Under the pieces are notes generated by a model. It did no database searches. It was not told the origin of the DNA and saw only the letters and a list, made by a program, of their open reading frames with translations. Made by a program: the position numbers and the translations under genes. From Candidatus Nanopelagicales bacterium (GTDB lineage: Bacteria; Actinomycetota; Actinomycetes; S36-B12; UBA10799), in the NCBI GenBank assembly GCA_030699055.1, contig JAUYKX010000225.1:1-7721 (forward strand): a stretch of 7,721 nt of DNA, given 5' to 3'. Below, in pieces: positions 1-4,985 of the stretch; positions within the stretch are counted from its first letter, which is position 1, and every line of letters starts with the position of its first letter.

Positions 1-1206
1 CACACCCCGGGCCACCCGCATCGCCCGGCCAACGTCGCGGGTCCAGATTGAGCCCGACAGCCCGTAGTCGGTGTCGTTGGCGATCCGGATGGCGTCGTTT
101 TCATCGTCGAACGGCACCACCAACGCGACCGGCCCGAAGATCTCCTCCCGCCAGGCACGGGACTGAGTTGACACCGAGGTCAACACGGTGGGCGGGAACC
201 AAAAGCCGGGGCCGCTCGGCGCATCCGCCTCGAAGGCGACGGGTGTTTCGGCGGACACGAATGACGCGACGCGGTCGCGTTGCGCCGCGCTGATCAGCGG
301 ACCGATTTCGGTCGCCGGATCAACCGGATCCCCAACCCGCAGGTTCCGGACCGCAGGTTCGAGCAGCTCCATGAAGCGGTCGAACACCCGGCGCTCGACG
401 AGTATCCGGGATCGCGCACAGCAGTCCTGGCCGGCGTTGTCGAACACCGAGTAAGGCGCGCTCGCCGCAGCCTGCTCCAGGTCGGCATCGGCGAACACGA
501 TGTTCGCCGATTTGCCCCCGAGCTCCAGCGTCACCCGCTTCACCTGAGCGGCACATCGGGCCATGATCGACGTGCCGACCTCCGTCGAGCCGGTCAACAC
601 GATCTTGCGGATGAGCGGGTGATCCACCAGCGCCTGGCCGACCACCGAACCCTGCCCCGGCAGCACGGTGAAAACACCTTCGGGCAAGCCCGCTTCCAGG
701 CCCAGCTCCGCGAGCCTGATCGCGCTCAGAGGCGTGAGTTCGGCGGGCTTGAGCACAACCGTGTTGCCCGCCGCGAGAGCCGGGGCGAACCCCCACGCCG
801 CGATCGGCATCGGAAAGTTCCACGGCACGATCACCCCGACCACCCCCAGCGGCTCCTGGAAGGTGATGTTGACTCCACCGGCCACCGGGATCTGCCTGCC
901 GTGCAGGCGCTCGGGTGCCGCGCTGAAGTAGTTGAGAACGTCGCGGACGTTTCCCGCCTCCCAACGGGCATTGCCGATCGTGTGACCCGCATTCGCCACT
1001 TCCAGGCCGGCGAGCCCTTCAAGGTTCGACTCGACGAGATCAGCGAACCGGCGCAACAGTCGCGCGCGGTCCGCCGGGGCCACATCACGCCAACTGGCGT
1101 AGGCGGCCGCGGCTCGCTGAATCACCTCGTCCGCCTGCGCCAAATCGGCATGCGACACAGTCGCAATCACCGTTTCGGTCGCCGGGTTCAACACCTCGTG
1201 CAGCAT
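1..1206 (-). CDS. aldC: NAD(P)-dependent aldehyde dehydrogenase, AldC-like (3' end cut by window edge)
   Basis: Cytosolic aldehyde dehydrogenase oxidising an aldehyde to a carboxylate with NAD(P). The first 402 codons are visible; the last 50 or so residues, including the usual FGGFKxSGxGRE region, lie beyond base 1. Seen in the translation: PWNFP at about residues 128-132 (Asn130, oxyanion hole), VLKPAE at 151-156 (Lys153, cofactor), GSTEVG at 206-211, [11 protein letters not shown] at 227-237 (general base Glu228), GQDCC at 259-263 (catalytic Cys262), and EEIFGPV at 354-360. All key residues are present. The protein closely resembles what I recall of M. tuberculosis Rv2858c. The ATG at 1206 is chosen because AAGGG lies 7 nt upstream; an in-frame ATG at 1224 lacks such a site. 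It follows the glnA4-like gene by 54 nt on the same strand, so an operon is likely, and the gap holds a weak 5-bp hairpin at 1237-1249. Inferred substrate: a gamma-glutamyl-aminoaldehyde or similar amine-derived aldehyde. Family is certain; substrate is not. Confidence 0.95.
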   Translation of the reverse strand, partial: MLHEVLNPATETVIATVSHADLAQADEVIQRAAAAYASWRDVAPADRARLLRRFADLVESNLEGLAGLEVANAGHTIGNARWEAGNVRDVLNYFSAAPERLHGRQIPVAGGVNITFQEPLGVVGVIVPWNFPMPIAAWGFAPALAAGNTVVLKPAELTPLSAIRLAELGLEAGLPEGVFTVLPGQGSVVGQALVDHPLIRKIVLTGSTEVGTSIMARCAAQVKRVTLELGGKSANIVFADADLEQAAASAPYSVFDNAGQDCCARSRILVERRVFDRFMELLEPAVRNLRVGDPVDPATEIGPLISAAQRDRVASFVSAETPVAFEADAPSGPGFWFPPTVLTSVSTQSRAWREEIFGPVALVVPFDDENDAIRIANDTDYGLSGSIWTRDVGRAMRVARGV

Positions 1207-1213
1207 TCGCTCA

Positions 1214-1218
1214 CCCTT
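1214..1218 (-). promoter_or_regulatory. Ribosome binding site of the aldehyde dehydrogenase gene
   Basis: AAGGG on the minus strand, 7 nt before the ATG at 1206. It favours this start over the in-frame ATG at 1224 and GTG at 1227, both of which lack a purine-rich site upstream. Confidence 0.6.
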
Positions 1219-1260
1219 CGTCATCACCACCAACCGGCGTTCGCAACGCGAGCCCGTGGG

Positions 1261-2640
1261 CTACATCCGCTCGAACCCGCGGTACCGCTCCCAGTCAGTC
1301 ACGGCGCCGGCAAATGCATCCAGCTCGACGCGGGCCATGTTCGCGTAATGGTCGACCACCGGCGACCCGAAAGTGCGCTCAACCCATTCGCTGTTGCGCC
1401 AAGCGTGTGCCGCTTCGGACAAGGTCGTCGGCACACTGGCGACATCGGCGTCGTAGGCGTTGCCGCGCAGCGAAGGTTCCAGATCAAGCCCGCGTTCAAT
1501 CCCGTCGAGACCGGCAGCGACCATGCCAGCAACGGCCAGGTACGGGTTGACGTCGCCGCCGGGGACCCGGTTCTCCAGACGCAGCGACTCACCCCGACCG
1601 ACCAGCCGCAGGGCACACGTGCGGTTGTCTGGGCCCCACGCGATGCGCGTGGGAGCGAACGACCCCTCTGCGAAACGCTTGTACGAGTTGATGTTCGGAG
1701 CGAACAGCAAGGTGAGTTCGGCCAAGTGGGCCAACTGGCCCGCGATGAACGCCCGCCCTAGCGCGCTCAGCCCGAATTCCGGATCCTCGTCGGAGGCCAT
1801 GACCGTCGACCCGTCCAACCCCCGAAACGAAAGGTGGATGTGACACGAGTTTCCCTCGCGTTCGTTCACCTTGGCCATGAACGTGAGCGACTGACCGTGG
1901 GCGGCAGCAATTTCCTTGGCCCCGGTCTTGTAGACGACGTGGTTGTCACAGGTTGTCATGGCGTCGGAATATCGGAAGGCAATTTCCTGCTGGCCGGGGT
2001 TGCATTCGCCCTTGGCCGATTCGATGATCATTCCGGCCCCGGTCATCCCCCGGCAGATGTCACCCACCAACGGCTCGACCCTTGAACCGCCGAGAATCGA
2101 GTAGTCAACGTTGTAGTGATTCGCCGGGGTCAAGTTCCGATAACCGTCGGTCCACGCCTGCTCGTAGCTATCACGAAACACCACAAATTCGAGCTCGGTG
2201 GCCACGAACGCAACCAGGTCTCGCTCGGTCAGTCGATCCAGTTGCCGATCCAGAATCTGGCGCGGAGAGGCCTCGACGGGTCGACCATCGAGCCAGAGGG
2301 CGTCTGCCAGCACCAGCGCCGTGCCCGCCTGCCACGGCAGGCGCCGGAGCGTGGTCAGGTCCGGGAGCATCGAGAGGTCGCCGTAACCCTGGTCCCAGGA
2401 GGCCATCGCGTAGCCGTCGACCGGATTCATCTCGACGTCAACGGCGAGCAGGTAATTGCACGCCTCGGCTCCGTGATTCATGGTCTCGTTCAGAAAGAAC
2501 TGACCCTGAATCCGCTTGCCGACCAGTCGACCCTGCATGTCCGTGATGGCCACGATGACAGTGTCGACGGCACCCGATTCGATGTCCGCGCGCAGTTCCG
2601 CCACGGTCAGCGCTGGCTCTCGGCGGGAATGGTGAGCCAC
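1261..2640 (-). CDS. glnA4: Glutamine synthetase family protein, GlnA4-type (probable gamma-glutamyl-amine ligase)
   Basis: A 459-residue type I glutamine-synthetase fold: N-terminal beta-grasp domain at roughly 15-110 and catalytic domain at roughly 120-455. Active-site motifs are present: TELEF (Glu149 and Glu151, metal), KGECNPGQQE at 210-219 (Glu212 and Glu219), NSCHIHLSF at 264-272 (His267 and His269), NSYKRF at 318-323, WGPDNRT at 335-341, and RLENRVPGGDVNPYLA at 354-369. The adenylylation motif of housekeeping GlnA (NLYDLP) is absent; the equivalent stretch reads GNAYDAD (393-399), so control by adenylylation is unlikely. The protein closely resembles what I recall of M. tuberculosis GlnA4 (Rv2860c). 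Known members of this non-assimilatory group glutamylate amines: E. coli PuuA and Streptomyces GlnA3 act on polyamines, and Streptomyces GlnA4 on ethanolamine. The aldehyde dehydrogenase downstream fits such a catabolic route. The start is GTG at 2640, with GGAGG 4 nt upstream. The exact amine substrate cannot be read from the sequence. Confidence 0.93.
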   Translation of the reverse strand: MAHHSRREPALTVAELRADIESGAVDTVIVAITDMQGRLVGKRIQGQFFLNETMNHGAEACNYLLAVDVEMNPVDGYAMASWDQGYGDLSMLPDLTTLRRLPWQAGTALVLADALWLDGRPVEASPRQILDRQLDRLTERDLVAFVATELEFVVFRDSYEQAWTDGYRNLTPANHYNVDYSILGGSRVEPLVGDICRGMTGAGMIIESAKGECNPGQQEIAFRYSDAMTTCDNHVVYKTGAKEIAAAHGQSLTFMAKVNEREGNSCHIHLSFRGLDGSTVMASDEDPEFGLSALGRAFIAGQLAHLAELTLLFAPNINSYKRFAEGSFAPTRIAWGPDNRTCALRLVGRGESLRLENRVPGGDVNPYLAVAGMVAAGLDGIERGLDLEPSLRGNAYDADVASVPTTLSEAAHAWRNSEWVERTFGSPVVDHYANMARVELDAFAGAVTDWERYRGFERM

Positions 2641-2644
2641 AGTT

Positions 2645-2649
2645 CCTCC
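2645..2649 (-). promoter_or_regulatory. Ribosome binding site of the glnA4-like gene
   Basis: GGAGG on the minus strand, followed by AACT and then the GTG start at 2640. The match is strong although the spacing of 4 nt is short. It supports the GTG start. Confidence 0.6.
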
Positions 2650-2654
2650 AACAT

Positions 2655-2671
2655 TCGGGATCGATTCCCGA
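2655..2671. repeat. Inverted repeat in the glnA4 leader (possible operator or mRNA hairpin)
   Basis: Perfect 6-bp arms TCGGGA and TCCCGA around the 5-nt centre TCGAT, ending 5 nt before the ribosome binding site of the glnA4-like gene. Its position suits either a repressor operator or a hairpin controlling ribosome access. No regulator gene is visible in the window and I cannot assign a family. Short GC-rich palindromes also arise by chance. Confidence 0.35.
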
Positions 2672-2832
2672 GATTGTCGTGAATTCAGCCGATGCTCCAG
2701 GTGCCGAAATCACGCTTGCCCCGACGACGATGCCGCATCACCCGGCTCCGAGTCCTTTCGAACAACTACCTTCCGGGTATCAATCGGCATCCCGGCGCAT
2801 GTGGGAGCCTGCGAGCGATCGAGGATGAACAA

Positions 2833-2901
2833 GTGAAGGTGGCGACTGTGCTGACTTGGGCAACTGCGGCATCCGGCGCGAACCCGGGCGAACGACCATG
2901 A
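2833..2901 (+). CDS. Possible 22-residue leader ORF upstream of the DUF488 gene
   Basis: GTG at 2833 is preceded by GAGG at 2821-2824 with 8 nt spacing, a better ribosome site than the one before the DUF488 ATG. It reads 22 codons and stops at TGA 2899-2901, which overlaps the downstream ATG at 2898 in an ATGA arrangement. That geometry suggests translational coupling of the DUF488 gene to a short upstream ORF. The peptide (VKVATVLTWA at its start) resembles nothing I know and has no run of repeated amino-acid codons typical of an attenuator. It may be chance in GC-rich DNA; support comes only from the start/stop arrangement. Confidence 0.22.
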   Translation: MKVATVLTWATAASGANPGERP

Positions 2902-3263
2902 CCGGCGATCGGTCGGAGGTCCGGGTTCACCGGGTTTATGAACGGCGGACCCCACACGACGGCAGCCGGATTCTGGTCGACCGTCTCTGGCCCCGGGGGC
3001 TGACCAAAGTCGCCGCCGACCTGGACGAGTGGTGCAAACGGGTAGCCCCCTCGACCGAACTGCGCACCTGGTACCACCACGGATCGGGCCAGTTTCCGCA
3101 ATTTGCGGATCGATACCGGATCGAGCTGGAAGAACCCGAAAGGGCTACGGCCTTGGCGCACCTGCGCGAACTTGCCCGGGCGGGAACCATCACCCTGCTC
3201 ACCGCCAGCAAGCAGCCCGAGTTCAGCCACGCCCAGATCCTGGCGGATCTGCTCAACATCTGA
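2898..3263 (+). CDS. DUF488 family protein (YeaO-like)
   Basis: A 121-residue soluble protein with no signal peptide or membrane segment, matching the usual length of the YeaO-like branch of DUF488. Family hallmarks: RVYERRTPHDG at about residues 12-22, ILVDRLWPRG at 25-34, APSTELRTWYHH at 50-61, FADRYRIEL at 69-77, and a C-terminal TLLTASKQPEFSHAQIL at 99-115. The last of these replaces the more usual TLLYAA..EHNHA form. The biochemical role of the family is unknown; I assign none. The ATG at 2898 is chosen because the family begins a few residues before RVY. An in-frame TTG at 2856 would add 14 residues without family resemblance. No good ribosome site lies directly before the ATG, but its ATGA overlap with a short upstream ORF could explain translation. 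It is convergent with the YbjQ-family gene, 55 nt away. Confidence 0.88.
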   Translation: MTGDRSEVRVHRVYERRTPHDGSRILVDRLWPRGLTKVAADLDEWCKRVAPSTELRTWYHHGSGQFPQFADRYRIELEEPERATALAHLRELARAGTITLLTASKQPEFSHAQILADLLNI

Positions 3264-3314
3264 ACGAACCCAGCCGAACCATCCGCACTCGTAGCTAGCG
3301 GACGGGCGGACCAG

Positions 3315-3330
3315 CCGGTTAGTCAACCGG
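3315..3330. terminator. Hairpin between convergent genes, candidate terminator
   Basis: Perfect 6-bp stem CCGGTT/AACCGG with the loop AGTC, lying between the ends of the convergent DUF488 and YbjQ-family genes and including the TAA stop (3319-3321) of the latter. No T-run follows on either strand, so it is not a canonical intrinsic terminator. Actinobacterial terminators often lack the T-tract, so a bidirectional role is possible but unproven. Confidence 0.3.
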
Positions 3331-3702
3331 AGCCGTGCGAACCGCGGTTCCGTACGCCAGAACCTCTTGCAGCCCGCTGTCCTGGCCGATTCCGTTGGAG
3401 TCAAAGCGCACCCCGATCACAGCGGTCGCGCCCATCCGCTGCGCAAACGCAATCATGCGATCAACGGACTCCTGCCGGCCGTCGTCGTAGTTCTCGGTCA
3501 TCTTCGGCACTTCGCCATGCTGCAAGGACTTGAACCCACTCGTGAAGCCGCGTCCGAATCCCATACTGCGAACCGTCAATCCCCAGCACAGGCCCAGCTC
3601 CTCGACGATCTTCTGTCCATTGGGTGCGCTGAACGTGGTCGAACAAGGCAAACCCGTCGGCCGGTAGCCACCCAAGTTCTCCGGAATTTCTTCGTTACCC
3701 AT
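3319..3702 (-). CDS. YbjQ/DUF74 family 'heavy-metal-binding domain' protein
   Basis: A 127-residue soluble protein of the YbjQ (UPF0145/DUF74) family. The family core, about 100 residues, is seen from about residue 40: LTVRSMGFGRGFTSGFKSL at 42-60, then QESVDRMIAFAQRMGATAV at 77-95, IGVRFDS at 96-102, and EVLAYGTAV at 113-121. An N-terminal extension of some 25 residues precedes it. These proteins form small oligomeric alpha/beta folds; the 'heavy-metal-binding' label comes from domain naming and no metal ligands stand out here (Cys20 and Cys39 only). The function is unknown. The frame stays open upstream to 3897, but the ATG at 3702 is chosen because AGGAG lies 5 nt before it and because longer starts would overlap jetD. 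The gene is downstream of jetD on the same strand with a 68-nt gap, so read-through from the jet operon is possible, though a separate promoter may exist. Confidence 0.88.
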   Translation of the reverse strand: MGNEEIPENLGGYRPTGLPCSTTFSAPNGQKIVEELGLCWGLTVRSMGFGRGFTSGFKSLQHGEVPKMTENYDDGRQESVDRMIAFAQRMGATAVIGVRFDSNGIGQDSGLQEVLAYGTAVRTAPVD

Positions 3703-3707
3703 GACGA

Positions 3708-3712
3708 CTCCT
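3708..3712 (-). promoter_or_regulatory. Ribosome binding site of the YbjQ-family gene
   Basis: AGGAG on the minus strand, 5 nt before the ATG at 3702. It decides this start against the longer open frame that runs back into jetD. Confidence 0.75.
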
Positions 3713-3734
3713 GCCAGTTGAGGGGTTTTGTTTG

Positions 3735-3765
3735 AACCTACCGATTCGAACGACCTGAGTCTCAA
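3735..3765 (-). promoter_or_regulatory. Weak candidate promoter for the YbjQ-family gene
   Basis: In the jetD-ybjQ gap, read on the minus strand, TTGAGA (3765-3760) and TAGGTT (3740-3735) resemble actinobacterial -35 and TANNNT -10 elements. The spacing of 19 nt is longer than the ideal 17-18. A start about 7 nt downstream of the -10 would leave a leader of roughly 25 nt that contains the AGGAG site. If real, the gene is expressed independently of the jet operon. Confidence 0.25.
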
Positions 3766-3770
3766 CGGAA

Positions 3771-4985
3771 TCACGCAGTTGGCTGGCCGGACTCTGGCTG
3801 ACCGGCCTCCCCGAGTTGAATCAGCGCCCGCCGCAGGTACCGAAACCCGATGCGTTCTTGTTCCAATCGAACACTGGGGCCAAACGTGTCGCCACACAGC
3901 GAGCCGTAGAGCTCGGCTTCGGCGTCCGTCAGGTTCGACAGATCACGCCCGGCCGGGGTCGGTTCGGGAACCCAGAGCCCCCGATGGGCCAGCAGTGTCT
4001 CCCGGTCCATGAGCAGGCTGCGTGTGTGCGGAACGCGCGATCGAAGTCGATCGAGGATCACGAAGCCGTGGGTGTCGATATCGCCCCAGTAATGAACTTC
4101 GACCCGATCCAGCCACGGGAGCGCCGCAAGCGTTTGCGGTGCCTCATGCCCCGAACCGAAGATCACCAGCGAGCCGGGGTGATCCGGAAACGCCAGGTAG
4201 TTGATCTCATTTTCGGTGATGAAGACTCTGCTGGCGTCCACCGGCATCGCAGCGAGTTCGGCCACCGGAATCGTCACATCGCTGACACCGGGCAGGGGTG
4301 CGCGTTCGCGGTCGAGCGATCGAAAGCGCACCATCGCCGGCTTGCCGCGGAAGCCGTAGCGCCGTTCGAACCAGCCCTGACCCGTCGTTGACTCAGCCGG
4401 GCGAACAGCATCGACCAGCATGGAGATCATGCGCCGGTGCCGCTCGATGAGCTTGGTGTGAACTCCTGGCAGGTCGACTTGTCGCACATGCACGGCAGGC
4501 CGCGGGTTAGCCAGGATCCAATCCGCCACGAGCACGATCTGCGTCCACTCAGCCGCGAGTTCGAGCACCTGAATCGGTCGGGCGGCCACCACCGGGAGAA
4601 ACCGGCGGGGAGTGGCCGCGACCAGCTCATCGAACCGAGCCGCATCACGGGTACGGCGGATGAGAGCAAGTGCCTGCTGCGCGTTGTCGATCCAAGCCGC
4701 CGCTGGCATGTCCTGCGAACCCAGGGTTCGATTGGCGACCGGAGTCGATTCGATCCGGTATCCGCCGTCAGTATTCAGCCGCGAAACCCAGCCTCTGACC
4801 TCATCGAACCGATTGACCATCTCTCGCGCGCTGGGTCGACGCAGGCGAATTCGCAGAGGGAATCCGGTCGCCCGCACCTCGGTGTCGGGTTCGAGCATCG
4901 GTACCCGGGCCGCCAGCAGGCGACCGCTGTCCCATTCGCGTTGGACGGCAGCGCGAATATCAGCCGGCGTCGTCCAGTCGCTCAT
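3771..4985 (-). CDS. jetD: Wadjet anti-plasmid system nuclease subunit JetD (DUF3322-DUF2220)
   Basis: A 404-residue protein of the usual JetD length. JetD is the nuclease of the Wadjet complex: a topoisomerase-VI-A-like enzyme that cleaves small circular DNA after the JetABC SMC motor has extruded it. The N-terminal half (about 1-200, DUF3322) carries the family motif DLPGVHTKLIERH at 171-183. The C-terminal half (about 205-395, DUF2220) is the Toprim-like catalytic part, with the acidic residues expected to bind Mg2+: ITENEIN at 256-262 (Glu258, Glu260) and YWGDIDTHGF at 299-308 (Asp302, Asp304). LLMDRETLLAH (324-334) and LEQERIG (374-380) are further hallmarks. No catalytic residue is visibly lost. 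The ATG at 4985 overlaps the jetC stop in an ATGA, so the two are translationally coupled. It is the last gene of the jetABCD order. Identity is secure from motifs; activity is inferred. Confidence 0.95.
   Translation of the reverse strand: MSDWTTPADIRAAVQREWDSGRLLAARVPMLEPDTEVRATGFPLRIRLRRPSAREMVNRFDEVRGWVSRLNTDGGYRIESTPVANRTLGSQDMPAAAWIDNAQQALALIRRTRDAARFDELVAATPRRFLPVVAARPIQVLELAAEWTQIVLVADWILANPRPAVHVRQVDLPGVHTKLIERHRRMISMLVDAVRPAESTTGQGWFERRYGFRGKPAMVRFRSLDRERAPLPGVSDVTIPVAELAAMPVDASRVFITENEINYLAFPDHPGSLVIFGSGHEAPQTLAALPWLDRVEVHYWGDIDTHGFVILDRLRSRVPHTRSLLMDRETLLAHRGLWVPEPTPAGRDLSNLTDAEAELYGSLCGDTFGPSVRLEQERIGFRYLRRALIQLGEAGQPESGQPTA

Larger units (their letters stand above)
2641..2897. 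promoter_or_regulatory. Divergent intergenic region between the glnA4-like and DUF488 genes
   Basis: This 257-bp stretch separates two divergently transcribed genes, so promoters for both must lie in or near it. It contains the inverted repeat at 2655-2671 and a second one, CCGGG at 2773-2777 with CCCGG at 2791-2795 (13 nt between the arms). The region around 2751-2785 is less GC-rich than its surroundings. I see no convincing -35/-10 pair on either strand and no tRNA or other RNA gene. Promoter presence is inferred from gene orientation only. Confidence 0.4.

Noticed and set aside
320..964. A 214-codon minus-strand frame with a Gly/Arg-rich translation
   Set aside because: It overlaps the true aldehyde dehydrogenase frame on the same strand, whose catalytic motifs are intact over the same bases.
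280..1761. A 493-codon open frame on the plus strand
   Set aside because: It lies antisense to both the aldehyde dehydrogenase and the glnA4-like gene, spans their boundary, and its Arg/His/Pro-rich translation resembles no family. It is a typical shadow frame in GC-rich DNA.
2856..2897. TTG start at 2856 for the DUF488 gene
   Set aside because: The extra 14 residues are not family-like, and the ATG at 2898 places the conserved RVY motif at the expected distance from the N-terminus.
3291..3330. Possible attachment site or mobile-element boundary between the two convergent small genes
   Set aside because: Only a short hairpin is present. There is no direct repeat, tRNA end, integrase or transposase remnant in the window.
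3703..3897. Extended N-terminus for the YbjQ-family gene (open back to 3897)
   Set aside because: The extension would overlap the jetD 3' end, does not resemble the family, and ignores the strong AGGAG site in front of the ATG at 3702.
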